Shown: positions 26,261 to 35,498 of the stretch, in pieces
Position numbering within the stretch: the stretch's first letter is position 1
How the letters are laid out: each line of letters begins with the position of its first letter
From: Sphingobacterium sp. SGR-19
GTDB lineage: Bacteria > Bacteroidota > Bacteroidia > Sphingobacteriales > Sphingobacteriaceae
Assembly (NCBI RefSeq): GCF_011043555.1
Contig: NZ_JAAKGS010000015.1
Location: forward strand, 1 to 36,087
Direction: 5' to 3'
Length of the DNA stretch: 36,087 nucleotides
Notes under the pieces: generated by a model
The model's input: only the letters and a program-made list of their open reading frames with translations
What the model was told of the DNA's origin: nothing
Database searches by the model: none
Made by a program: the position numbers and the translations under genes

Positions 26261-29200
26261 ATGAAGAAAAAGGAATTTACCAAAATTCGAAGCATCAAAC
26301 GGGGTATGCAGGTAAGTACGCCGCTATGTGCGATGTTACTGCTGTCGGCCATAAACCTAAGTCCGACCGTGGCTGGAACTTTCCCTTTATCAGCTGCAAA
26401 AGCCGATATTATAGGGATCCCGGCGCAGCAACGTACCCTGTCAGGTAAAGTGACAGGCCCAGATGGTACACCGCTGGTGGGTGTTACGGTTTCTATCGTC
26501 GATTTTTCCATATCGACACAAACGGATAGAAACGGCGAATATGACTTTCGTATTCCCCAAGAGGCCAAAACCGTTCGATTTACTTTTGTGGGATTTAAGG
26601 AAGTCGAACAGCCGCTACAAAATAAGACGCGCATTGACGTACAGCTTGAAGAGGCTTCTGACGATCTGGAAGAGGTAGTGGTCGTGGGGTATGGTACACA
26701 GAAAAAAATACAGACCTTAGGTGCCCAATCAAACCTCGATGTAAAAGAGCTGAAACAACCTGTTGCCAACATCAGTACGGTGCTCGCCGGGCGGGTATCT
26801 GGTGTGGTCGGGATGCAGCGTAGTGCCGAGCCTGGTCTGGATGGTGCCCAGCTGTGGATCAGGGGTTTCAATACCTTGAACAACTCCAGTCCGCTGGTAT
26901 TGGTTGATGGGGTGGAACGGAGCTTCAGTAACATTGATCCCAACGATATTGAATCATTTAATATTCTAAAGGATGCTTCTTCCACATCGGTATATGGTGT
27001 ACGCGGTGCCAACGGGGTAATATTGATTACCACAAAGAAGGGACTGGCGTTGGATAAACCGCGAATAGAAGTAGATTATTATCAGGGTATCACCGAATTT
27101 ACGCGTGTGCCCGATATGGTCGATGGCGTGACCTATATGCAGATGGCCAACGAGGCTAATGTGACGAGAGGCAATTCGCCGATCTATTCGGAAGACCGGA
27201 TACGCAAAACACTTTCCCAGGAGGATCCGATGCTCTACCCGGATGTAGACTGGTTTAACGAAATATTTAACCGTTTTGGAAACAACCGCAAGGCCAACCT
27301 CAGTATCCGAGGAGGTGCACCGCGCATGAACTATTATGTATCGGCAGGCTACTACGATGAAAAAGGCCTGTTTAAAACCGATGGCTTATCGCAGTATAAT
27401 TCAGAGATTGCTTTCAAACGGTATAACTTTACTTCAGCTTTAACCGTACATGCGACCAAAACGACCACGGTTGATCTGGGGGTAAAAGGCTGGATATCGA
27501 ACGGAAATTATCCAGGTACAGGGACAAATGCCATCTTCTCATCGGTCTTTAACTTATACCCGATCTTATATCCGGTAAAATATCCGGATGGTTCAGAACC
27601 TTTTGTATCTACCGGTGGTGGTTTGAACAACCCATATGGATTATTGACCAATCGCGGATACGTGACGACTTATGAGAATCAAATGATGTCGGACATCCAT
27701 GTCAAACAGAAACTGGATTTTGTGACGGAAGGACTTTCGGCTCGTGTCCTATATTCTTTTGATGCACAGAATACAAATAGATTAAATCGATCCAAAATAC
27801 CGTATACGTACTATGCGCAGACGCGCGATGAGAATGGTGAACTCGTCTATGAACGGACAGATGGTGGATCCGGTAAAGATTACCTTGATTTTAGTCGTAA
27901 TAACGGCGGACAAAGACAATTTTACCTGGAATCGGCTATCAATTATAGCCGCGAGTTTGGTGGACACTCGGTTAACGGATTATTTTTGTACAACCAATCA
28001 GACCGGATCAGTGCCACAGCTGGCGATCTGATTGGATCAATTCCATACCGTAGCCGTGGGATTGTGGGTAGGGGAAGTTATGCCTATCAGGATAAATACC
28101 TCGCGGAAGTAAGCTTCGGATATAACGGATCGGAAAATTTTGCGCCCGAAACCAGGTATGGAATTTTCCCATCGTATGCGGTGGGATGGGTGCCTTCTAA
28201 CGAAAAGTTCTGGGGCAATATGGATCAGGTGATTCAGTTGTTGAAGATTAGGGCATCGTATGGTATAGTGGGGAGTGGTGACATCAGTGGAAGGCGATTT
28301 GCCTATATTGCCACGGTAGCCAATACGGGTGGATACAGTTACGGCCAAAACAGAGACAATAATATTGGCGGATTAGATATTGGCGATTATGCCTCGACAG
28401 TAACTTGGGAAACGGAGAAGAACACCAATATTGGTCTTGAACTTAAAACCTTTGACAATGCGTTGGAAGTGATGGTGGATGTGTTCAAGCGTCGTAGGGA
28501 AAATATTTTCCTGACCCGTGCATCCGTCCCGGCCTCCGTAGGTCTACGTTCTAACCCGCTGGGTAACCTGGGAATCGCAGAAAACAAAGGTATCGACATC
28601 ACCGCCAACTTCAGTAAGCAATGGGGCGAGTGGGGCGCTACTTTCCGAGGTACATTTACCTACAACTCGAACAAGCTGATCGAAAACGACGAACCCGCGA
28701 AACCGTATCCATGGATGGAAAAACGTGGACATCGTCTTTTTCAGCGCTTTGGCTACATTGCGGATGGTTTCTATACGCAGGAAGAGATCGAAGATCCAAC
28801 GGTTGCACGTACCGCAGGCATTATACAGGCGGGCGATTTAAAATTCAGGGATCTTAATGGCGATGGCGTAATTGATGCGAATGACCAGACCGCCATCGGA
28901 CTGGATCATGTACCTCAAATCTTGTATGGCTTTGGGTTTACGGCAGCCTACAAGGGATTCTCCTTAGGGGCTTTTTTCCAAGGAGTGGATAAAGTAGAAT
29001 TTTCCCTTTCGACCACTTTCATGCCCTTCCGTGCTGGATCTGCTCGTGGAAGTTTATTTAACAATATTCACGACCGCTGGACAGAAGACGACCAACGGCA
29101 GGACGCATTTTATCCCCGTCTTTCTTATGGCGATATAAACCAGAACTACACGGCCTCAAGCAGCCACTGGATTCAAAATGGCCGCTTTTTACGGATGAAG

Positions 29201-29398
29201 ACCCTGGACTTTGGCTATACGATACCGAAGGGTTCTTTTAGTAGCTGGGGCGTGGAAAATGCACGTATCTACTTTATCGGTTACAACCTGCTGACCTTTA
29301 GTCCGTTTAAAATGTTTGATCCGGAGTTGGGTAGTGGCGCAGGCGATCGATATCCAAATATTAAGACGTATAGCTTAGGTCTGAACATCACTTTTTAA
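26261..29398 (+). CDS. SusC/RagA-type TonB-dependent transporter of the PUL
   Basis: This 1045-residue outer-membrane importer has an N-terminal export signal (about 1-40, CAMLLLSAINLSPTVAG) and then a CarboxypepD_reg-like domain (about 58-130, LSGKVTGPDGTPLVGVTVSI). The TonB box is EEVVVVGYG (from about E137). The plug carries LWIRGFNTL, LVLVDGVERSF and ILKDASSTSVYGVRGANGVILITTKKG. There is no STN domain, as expected when an HTCS and not a FecR regulates the locus. The barrel ends YSLGLNITF with a terminal Phe. It lies 11 bp upstream of susD. Confidence 0.96.
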   Translation: MKKKEFTKIRSIKRGMQVSTPLCAMLLLSAINLSPTVAGTFPLSAAKADIIGIPAQQRTLSGKVTGPDGTPLVGVTVSIVDFSISTQTDRNGEYDFRIPQEAKTVRFTFVGFKEVEQPLQNKTRIDVQLEEASDDLEEVVVVGYGTQKKIQTLGAQSNLDVKELKQPVANISTVLAGRVSGVVGMQRSAEPGLDGAQLWIRGFNTLNNSSPLVLVDGVERSFSNIDPNDIESFNILKDASSTSVYGVRGANGVILITTKKGLALDKPRIEVDYYQGITEFTRVPDMVDGVTYMQMANEANVTRGNSPIYSEDRIRKTLSQEDPMLYPDVDWFNEIFNRFGNNRKANLSIRGGAPRMNYYVSAGYYDEKGLFKTDGLSQYNSEIAFKRYNFTSALTVHATKTTTVDLGVKGWISNGNYPGTGTNAIFSSVFNLYPILYPVKYPDGSEPFVSTGGGLNNPYGLLTNRGYVTTYENQMMSDIHVKQKLDFVTEGLSARVLYSFDAQNTNRLNRSKIPYTYYAQTRDENGELVYERTDGGSGKDYLDFSRNNGGQRQFYLESAINYSREFGGHSVNGLFLYNQSDRISATAGDLIGSIPYRSRGIVGRGSYAYQDKYLAEVSFGYNGSENFAPETRYGIFPSYAVGWVPSNEKFWGNMDQVIQLLKIRASYGIVGSGDISGRRFAYIATVANTGGYSYGQNRDNNIGGLDIGDYASTVTWETEKNTNIGLELKTFDNALEVMVDVFKRRRENIFLTRASVPASVGLRSNPLGNLGIAENKGIDITANFSKQWGEWGATFRGTFTYNSNKLIENDEPAKPYPWMEKRGHRLFQRFGYIADGFYTQEEIEDPTVARTAGIIQAGDLKFRDLNGDGVIDANDQTAIGLDHVPQILYGFGFTAAYKGFSLGAFFQGVDKVEFSLSTTFMPFRAGSARGSLFNNIHDRWTEDDQRQDAFYPRLSYGDINQNYTASSSHWIQNGRFLRMKTLDFGYTIPKGSFSSWGVENARIYFIGYNLLTFSPFKMFDPELGSGAGDRYPNIKTYSLGLNITF

Positions 29399-29409
29399 TT
29401 CTGCTAATT

Positions 29410-31197
29410 ATGAACACAAAAATAAAAACATATATAGGGCTGTTGTTGATACTGATATGCAGTTCGTGCGATAAGGACTTCTTTGATCAGGTACCCGATG
29501 ACCGCCTGCAGATTGAGGATATTTTTAAACGCCGTACGACCACCGAGCAATATTTGGCGAATATATACAACCGGATTCGCACACAGATGGACTGGCGCTT
29601 TGACAACAGTTTCGAAAGCTTGTCGGACGACATTGATGTGACTTACAACGATATGGCACCCTTCCAGCTGAATATTGGAAACTGGGATCGTAATACCAGC
29701 GTCTTCAATCGGTGGGGCCATTACTATCAGGGCATTCGCTCGGCTACATTTTTTATTCAGAACGTAGACTTAAATCCAGAGGTTCCAGACGCTGAAAAGA
29801 CAAAATGGAAGGCCGAAGCGCGCTTCCTCCGCGCATATTTTTACGCCAATCTAATGATGCAGTACGGTCCGGTGATCCTTATGCCTGAAGAATTGCTTGC
29901 ACCGGATGCAACCATCGAAGAGATTAGCCTCCCGCGAAATACGTATGACGAATGTGTCGATTATGTCGTCAGCGAGATCAATACGGCCATCGCCGACTTG
30001 CCTTTAACACCAGTCAACACACGGGAATGGGGCCGAATAAACCGCGGAATGGCACTGGCTTTTAAATCGCGTGTACTATTATATGCTGCCAGCCCGCTAT
30101 TTAACGGAAATACCGATTATGCAGATTTCAAGAATTTGGATGGCACCGTACTCGTTAATCAGCAATATGATGCCAATAAGTGGAAGCTGGCAGCTGATGC
30201 CGCGAAGGATATGATCGATTTCGGTCAGTATAGTCTTTATATGGAACGGGATGCCGACGGTGCCATTAAGCCGTATGAATCCTTGAAGAATGTACATCTG
30301 ACGGATTGGAATTCGGAAGTAATCATGGCGCGTGTATCGGATAATTTTGGCCCGGACAAAATGGGTTCGCCGCGAAATGTCGGCGGATGGTCGGCCTTCG
30401 GACCAACGCAGCAACTCGTAGATGCCTTTTTTATGTCCAACGGACGACCGATAACTGATCCAGCTTCGGGATACAGCGAGACGGGCACAACGGCGCAGGA
30501 TACGAGATATTATGCACCCGGCACCTCCAATATGTATGTGGGACGCGAACCGCGTTTCTACGTGGCCATTACCTTTAACCTCAGCAAATGGATAAACAAC
30601 GACAGGGGTAGTAACAATCAGCCGGTAACCATACAGATGTACAGCGGCGGAAATAGCGGTCTGTATAACGGTCGTAATTATTCCAGGACAGGATACGGCG
30701 CCCGAAAACTGGTGCATCCGAGTACGACACTGGAGCCCGATCGTATCCAGGGGCGTTTGGAAGTACAGCTCAGGTTGGCTGAAGTTTATCTGAATTATGT
30801 AGAGGCTTTGAACGAATATGATCCAGAACATCCGGATATTGTAAAATACTTGAACATGATCCGCGAAAGAGCGGGAATCCCACAGTACGGTTCAGAAGAT
30901 GGAATGGTGCCGGTACCGGGGGGTAAGGATGCCATGCGGCAGGCCATACAGCAAGAGCGTCGTGTTGAACTGTGCTTCGAAAATTTACGGTACTTTGATA
31001 CACACCGCTGGAAGATAGCTGCTCAAACCGATGGTGGCGATTTTTATGGAATGAATATCGAAGCGACAACATCTGCCGGATTCCATCAGCGTACTGTTTT
31101 TGAAACCCGTCAATGGAAAGACAAGCAATACCTGTGGAATATTGTACAGGACGAACTGAATAAAAATAGAAATCTCGTTGAAAATCCAGGCTGGTAA
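29410..31197 (+). CDS. SusD/RagB family outer-membrane lipoprotein of the PUL
   Basis: This 595-residue SusD protein is longer than the other two in the window (496 and 503). The lipobox ICSSC gives an acylated C20 followed by DKDFFDQVPDD. The TPR region shows KWKAEARFLRAYFYANLMMQYGPVIL, RINRGMALAFKSRVLLYAASPLF, and the C-terminal signature is AIQQERRVELCFENLRYFDTHRW, as in the RagB/SusD and 'SusD_4'-type binding proteins. It should capture the oligosaccharide released at the surface and close the SusC barrel. It is followed after 37 bp by the SusE-GH76 fusion gene. Confidence 0.95.
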   Translation: MNTKIKTYIGLLLILICSSCDKDFFDQVPDDRLQIEDIFKRRTTTEQYLANIYNRIRTQMDWRFDNSFESLSDDIDVTYNDMAPFQLNIGNWDRNTSVFNRWGHYYQGIRSATFFIQNVDLNPEVPDAEKTKWKAEARFLRAYFYANLMMQYGPVILMPEELLAPDATIEEISLPRNTYDECVDYVVSEINTAIADLPLTPVNTREWGRINRGMALAFKSRVLLYAASPLFNGNTDYADFKNLDGTVLVNQQYDANKWKLAADAAKDMIDFGQYSLYMERDADGAIKPYESLKNVHLTDWNSEVIMARVSDNFGPDKMGSPRNVGGWSAFGPTQQLVDAFFMSNGRPITDPASGYSETGTTAQDTRYYAPGTSNMYVGREPRFYVAITFNLSKWINNDRGSNNQPVTIQMYSGGNSGLYNGRNYSRTGYGARKLVHPSTTLEPDRIQGRLEVQLRLAEVYLNYVEALNEYDPEHPDIVKYLNMIRERAGIPQYGSEDGMVPVPGGKDAMRQAIQQERRVELCFENLRYFDTHRWKIAAQTDGGDFYGMNIEATTSAGFHQRTVFETRQWKDKQYLWNIVQDELNKNRNLVENPGW

Positions 31198-31234
31198 ATA
31201 CATTCGACAATAGCAGATAACGAAAGCAACTATA

Positions 31235-32833
31235 ATGAAAAATATAATAGTTATTTATACGCTCGCCATGGCATCCGCAGTATGTTTTATGGCCTGCGAG
31301 AAACAAGAAAAAGGTGGACTCGGTGAAGGCAGGGTACAAGGGGTAGATTTGCTTGCCCCGATAAACGGGAGTACGGTAACACTCGCCGAGAACGGTGATG
31401 GGCTTCAATTCAAGTGGTCTGAAGCCACCGTCTCGAATGGCACATTAGCCTTTTATACCGTTGTATTTGATAAGGCTTCGGGCGATTTTTCGCAGCCAAT
31501 CATGAGCCGCAGACCCGATAAACTGGGATCCGCGACTATACTAACCGTACCTCGTATGACGTTGGACTCGCTGGCAAGGGCGGTGGGCGCTACGGTAGGC
31601 AATCCGGTCGATATCAAATGGACCGTGCATGCGAGTACAGGTATCAATGGCGCCGTTGCAACGCAGCCGTTTACCTTAAAACTCGAAGTAACCCAGGACC
31701 AACAGGGGGATATGCTGATGACGGCTGCGGATCAGATGATGGATGCGTTGATTACGTATTTTCTGGACGGTATGCCACTGGATATCTGGGGCGAATACTA
31801 TCCACGGCGAAATACATACTGGGACGGAGCATCTACGGTGTGGGGTCAGGGAGCTGCATTTTCGGGTTATACGGCACTTAAAGTAATGGGCGAGCACGAC
31901 CCGGCGCTCAAGGCGAAATATGCGACGCTGTACGACAATAGGCTGCTCACATCGATTGATAAATTTCGAAATCAAAGACAGGGCGGTCCTGAGGGATATG
32001 CTGTATTTCCCGGTGGCGGCGATGAGCGATTCTACGACGATAATGTGTGGATCGGATTAGATATGGTCGATCTGTACATGCTTACCGAGGATACCAAATA
32101 CCTCGAGCGTGCAAAACTCGTCTGGAATTTTGTGCTGTCGGGAACCAACGATTTGATGGGCGGTGGGGTGCACTGGAAGGAAGGCGACAAAGGAAAAAAT
32201 ACCTGTTCGACGGCACCTGCGGCAGTACTGGGAGCAAAGCTTTATCAGGCGACCAACGAGCAGGTATACCTCGATCGTGCAAAGGAATTCTACCATTGGG
32301 TGAAAGATCGGCTTCGAGATCCAGAAGATAAGTTGTATTGGGACAACATCAAGCTGTCCGATCCGAACAATCCGGGATCAGCGGTAATCATAGACAAAAC
32401 GAAATTCACCTACAACGCAGGGCAGCCTGTACAGGCCGCTGTATTGTTATATGAGATTACGGGCGACAACCAATACCTAACGGATGCCCGCGAAACGGCC
32501 GAAGCAGCTTACAAACGTTGGTTCAAACCTTACCATTCCAGCGCACTTGGGGAAGAAATCGTGATGTGGACGGATAACAATGTGTGGTTCAATGCGATTC
32601 TGTTGAGGGGTTACATCGAATTGTGCCGTGTAGATAAGGATGAAAAGTACGTACAGGCTTGCCGAAAAATAATGCAACATGCCTGGATGTCTCCAGTAAG
32701 GGATGCACAGACAAATTTACTGAACAATGATTTTAAAGCGACCGCTCCGCGACCGGAATCGGGAATCCTGTATCAGGGTGCCTGCGTCGAGATGCTGGCG
32801 AGGCTTGGAGATTTTGAAGCAAAAAAATTGTAA
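31235..32833 (+). CDS. SusE-domain / glycoside hydrolase family 76 fusion lipoprotein
   Basis: This 532-residue surface lipoprotein (lipobox FMAC, C21) has two parts. Residues about 38-150 look like the SusE N-terminal domain: LLAPINGSTVTL, LQFKWSEA, FYTVVFDKASGDFSQPI, LTVPRMTLDSLARAVGA and VDIKWTVHAS. Residues about 160-530 form an (alpha/alpha)6 GH76 domain with the paired catalytic aspartates D268-D269 in FYDDNVWIGLDMVDLY, the GGGVHWKEG ... KNTCSTAPAA segment, and a second TDNNVWFNAI motif (D447). GH76 members are mainly endo-alpha-1,6-mannanases or transglycosylases. The gene occupies the place, right after susD, where susE normally encodes a non-enzymatic binding protein. The GH76 call is firm, the SusE call good, the substrate uncertain. 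Confidence 0.88.
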   Translation: MKNIIVIYTLAMASAVCFMACEKQEKGGLGEGRVQGVDLLAPINGSTVTLAENGDGLQFKWSEATVSNGTLAFYTVVFDKASGDFSQPIMSRRPDKLGSATILTVPRMTLDSLARAVGATVGNPVDIKWTVHASTGINGAVATQPFTLKLEVTQDQQGDMLMTAADQMMDALITYFLDGMPLDIWGEYYPRRNTYWDGASTVWGQGAAFSGYTALKVMGEHDPALKAKYATLYDNRLLTSIDKFRNQRQGGPEGYAVFPGGGDERFYDDNVWIGLDMVDLYMLTEDTKYLERAKLVWNFVLSGTNDLMGGGVHWKEGDKGKNTCSTAPAAVLGAKLYQATNEQVYLDRAKEFYHWVKDRLRDPEDKLYWDNIKLSDPNNPGSAVIIDKTKFTYNAGQPVQAAVLLYEITGDNQYLTDARETAEAAYKRWFKPYHSSALGEEIVMWTDNNVWFNAILLRGYIELCRVDKDEKYVQACRKIMQHAWMSPVRDAQTNLLNNDFKATAPRPESGILYQGACVEMLARLGDFEAKKL

Positions 32834-32853
32834 AATTACTAATATACCGAATT

Positions 32854-34149
32854 ATGATACATTTGATCAAAAATAGCGTGGCCATAGTAGCCCTATTATG
32901 TATCTTTTGGAGCTGCTCCAAGAAGGACGAAATAAAAGTGAACGATATCCTGATCCAGAATATCGACAACGACGGCTTGCGTATCCCATTGAACGAAACG
33001 TTTCAAGTGGAAGCTGCTGTGTCTCCCGGAAATGCAGAAAGAGGTGGGATTACCTACAAATCGAGCGATGAGGAAATATTTACCGTGTCGGCAAAAGGGT
33101 TAATTACACCCAAGAACATGGGCGATGCTGAGCTGATCGTGAAAACGCAGGACGGTAGCAGATTGAGCGACCAGCGGACAATAACGATCGAAAGACCATC
33201 CATCGAAACGATTGAGGTCGAAGGATTGGTGGATGGTTATCTTATCGTGGGATACAACCTGGAACAAAAGGTCATGATTAATCTGCTGCCCGAAAATAGC
33301 ACACCTTTGGTAACCTTTCACTCAGACGATGCTAACGTATTTACGATAAATGAGGAGGGTAGAGCCTTGGGACACCGTGTAAACGGCGAAGCGAATTTAA
33401 CCATTAGGGCAGTACATAATCCAGAGATTCACACGACCGTTAAAGTAAAGGTGCTGGATCTGACGGTATCCGAGATTGTAGCACCTACTAAACAGTTAAA
33501 CATCATACCAATGGGAGGCACGTATCAATTAAGGAGAGAACTAACCATATTGCCAGCTATCGCAGCCGGGGTCGAACTCCGTTATGAAAGTAACCGCCCG
33601 GATATTGCGACGGTAGACGAGGAGGGTGTCGTAACGGCAAAAGGCCGGGGTGAGGTGGAGATTACTATTTCATCCAAAGATGCTGATCCAGTGCAGTCTA
33701 CCGTGAAGTTCTTCATCGAAGCGGAACTTAGTTACACGGGATGGACCGTTACTGCATCTTCTTTCAATCAATCACAGGGCACACCGGCAGCGATCTTGGT
33801 TGACGGAGCTTCGCCTTTTTGGCACAGCAAATGGGAGGGTGGCTCAGAAAAGCTACCACACTGGATTCTGGTGGATATGAAAGCAGAACAGATGATTACC
33901 GAAATCATGATTAACAGAAGAACAACAAATACGGATCTGCGCAAAGGATTCATCGAAGTGAGCCAAAATGGCGGTACTTTTACGAACGTGGGTGAGCTAA
34001 ACTGGGGATCTGCACCGGCATCGGACGATAAGCGTTTTGTAGCTTTTGCGAAGCAGAAAGTTCGTTATATTCGTATCACGGTAACCGAAAGCAATAGGGG
34101 CGACAATGCAAGTATTAATCGTATGCGGGTATACGGCGCAAGCGAATAG
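32854..34149 (+). CDS. surface glycan-binding lipoprotein: Ig-like (Big_2) repeats + F5/8 type C (CBM32-like) domain
   Basis: This 431-residue lipoprotein (lipobox FWSC, C21) has no catalytic motif. Three Ig-like modules follow the signal: about 30-108 (YKSSDEEIFTVSAKGLITPKNMGDAELIV, typical Big_2), about 113-192 (FHSDDANVFTINEEGRALG) and about 197-285 (YESNRPDIATVDEEGVVTAKGRGEVEITI). The last 145 residues form a discoidin-like F5/8C domain (WTVTASSFNQSQGTPAAILVDG ... FWHSKWEGG ... HWILVDM ... RYIRITVTES ... INRMRVYGA), the fold shared with CBM32, which often binds galactose-type sugars. It fits the role of a surface glycan-binding protein that presents the polymer to the GH76 enzyme and SusCD. 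A hairpin follows the stop. Confidence 0.88.
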   Translation: MIHLIKNSVAIVALLCIFWSCSKKDEIKVNDILIQNIDNDGLRIPLNETFQVEAAVSPGNAERGGITYKSSDEEIFTVSAKGLITPKNMGDAELIVKTQDGSRLSDQRTITIERPSIETIEVEGLVDGYLIVGYNLEQKVMINLLPENSTPLVTFHSDDANVFTINEEGRALGHRVNGEANLTIRAVHNPEIHTTVKVKVLDLTVSEIVAPTKQLNIIPMGGTYQLRRELTILPAIAAGVELRYESNRPDIATVDEEGVVTAKGRGEVEITISSKDADPVQSTVKFFIEAELSYTGWTVTASSFNQSQGTPAAILVDGASPFWHSKWEGGSEKLPHWILVDMKAEQMITEIMINRRTTNTDLRKGFIEVSQNGGTFTNVGELNWGSAPASDDKRFVAFAKQKVRYIRITVTESNRGDNASINRMRVYGASE

Positions 34150-34183
34150 TATGTGGATTGCATATTAAAATAAATGAGTCATA

Positions 34184-34214
34184 AAGGCCATTGGCACGTA
34201 TTGCCAATGGCTTT
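34184..34214. terminator. hairpin between the surface glycan-binding protein gene and GH105
   Basis: A stem of ten perfect pairs (34187-34196 with 34202-34211), extended by one wobble and two A-T pairs, encloses a 5-nt loop. Only a short T-run follows. It lies 34 bp after the preceding stop and 21 bp before the GH105 ATG, so it may attenuate GH105 expression or protect the upstream mRNA end. Confidence 0.6.
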
Positions 34215-34235
34215 AACACGTAGCGAATAGATAGT

Positions 34236-35375
34236 ATGAAAAGGACAATTCTAAAAATATGTATACTGTTTGTGTGTATACAGACTTATGCACAAGATGA
34301 AGTATGGGACGATTTACCTGCTTATGCAGACCCCGTGTTGATAGGCGAGAAGCTTGTAAAAAATTATTTGGCCAGCGATTACAGACATTTTGACGAGATC
34401 CCCGGCGAGCCACCTTACATTGTATATCCAGAAACCTGCACCTGGTTAGGCGCGCTGGTGTTCAGCGAAAAAGCAAATAATAAAGCGTTGCTCATGGACC
34501 TGGAAAAACGGTTCTTTCCCCTTTTGGGAAAGAGAAAGGAACTGATGCAGAAGCCCAATCACGTTGATAATACGGTTTTTGGCGTTATTCCATTGCGACT
34601 CTATATGCTAACCGACAATCCGCTTTATTACCATATCGGAATCGATTTCGCTGATCGGCAGTGGCAGCTCCCTAAATCGTCTGCAAGCGATAGTATTAAA
34701 CACTGCGCATTATTGGATAGGGGACTCAGCTGGCAGACCAGATTCTGGATAGACGATATGTATATGATCACTGCAATTCAAAGCCATGCATACTTTGCAA
34801 CAAAGGATAGGAAATACATCGATCGTGCGGCCTATGAAATGACGGTATACCTGGATTCTATCCAAAAGCCGAATGGTCTATTTTACCATGCCAAACAGGC
34901 ACCTTTTTTTTGGGGAAGAGGTAACGGCTGGATGGCTGCAGGTATGACGGAACTGCTGAAGAACCTTCCTAAAGATAATAAACACTATCCGCGTATACTG
35001 TCTAGCTATCAACATATGATGCGTACGCTAAAATCTTATGTGAATAAGGAGGGACTCTGGGGACAACTTGTCGACGAGCCTGAAGGTTCCTGGACAGAAA
35101 CCTCGGGATCGGCCATGTTTACGTATGCTATGATTGTTGGTGTAAAAGAAGGGTGGCTCGACAGGCATGAATATGCACCTGTGGTGCGGAAGGCTTGGCT
35201 GGCGCTCATGCCATATATTAACGACAATGGCGATCTAAGAGATGTTTGTATCGGCACGAATATCGGTTCTACAAAGGAACATTATCTTAACCGTAGAAGA
35301 TTGGTCGGTGATTTTCACGGACAGGCGGCGCTGCTGTGGTGCGCAAGTGCGCTGTTGCCGGAGGAAAAGCAATAG
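34236..35375 (+). CDS. glycoside hydrolase family 105 (unsaturated glucuronyl/rhamnogalacturonyl hydrolase)
   Basis: This 379-residue exported (alpha/alpha)6 enzyme has signal peptide MKRTILKICILFVCIQTYAQ and GH88/GH105 signatures. WIDDMYMITAIQSHAYF carries the predicted catalytic Asp (D173, aligned with the Asp of the WxDxxFM motif of YteR). The sugar-site motifs GRGNGWMAAGMTELLKNLP and ETSGSAMFTYAM follow. GH105 enzymes remove 4,5-unsaturated uronic acids created by polysaccharide lyases, using vinyl-ether hydration. No lyase gene is present in the window, so its substrate must come from elsewhere or from another organism. It is the last gene of the PUL; a DUF4260 gene fragment begins 12 bp after its stop. 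Confidence 0.93.
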   Translation: MKRTILKICILFVCIQTYAQDEVWDDLPAYADPVLIGEKLVKNYLASDYRHFDEIPGEPPYIVYPETCTWLGALVFSEKANNKALLMDLEKRFFPLLGKRKELMQKPNHVDNTVFGVIPLRLYMLTDNPLYYHIGIDFADRQWQLPKSSASDSIKHCALLDRGLSWQTRFWIDDMYMITAIQSHAYFATKDRKYIDRAAYEMTVYLDSIQKPNGLFYHAKQAPFFWGRGNGWMAAGMTELLKNLPKDNKHYPRILSSYQHMMRTLKSYVNKEGLWGQLVDEPEGSWTETSGSAMFTYAMIVGVKEGWLDRHEYAPVVRKAWLALMPYINDNGDLRDVCIGTNIGSTKEHYLNRRRLVGDFHGQAALLWCASALLPEEKQ

Positions 35376-35387
35376 GATGATTGGTTA

Positions 35388-35498
35388 ATTACCCGATATT
35401 TCCATGTTCGGCTATGCGGTAAATCCGAGCGTAGGAGCCGTTGCATACAATATTGTTCACCATAAATTCACGGCATTGTTAGTTTTAGCGATTAGGTT
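35388..35498 (+). pseudogene. DUF4260 gene fragment; direct repeat copy R
   Basis: These 111 bp encode 36 residues of DUF4260 (LPDISMFGYAV ... NIVHHKFTALLVLAIR) and match 18971-19081 at about 93%. Neither the start nor the conserved C-terminal part is present, so it cannot be functional. After 35498 the sequence departs abruptly and the frame runs 14 codons to a stop inside the next fragment. Confidence 0.93.

Noticed and set aside
26233..27033. 266-codon minus-strand open frame opposite the start of the PUL susC
   Set aside because: It lies fully antisense to a clearly recognisable SusC gene, has low-complexity Ser/Thr/Pro composition and resembles no family; it is a shadow of the real frame.
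30097..31408. Two long minus-strand open frames opposite susD and the SusE-GH76 gene
   Set aside because: Both overlap strongly supported coding genes and have no signal, domain or plausible neighbours.
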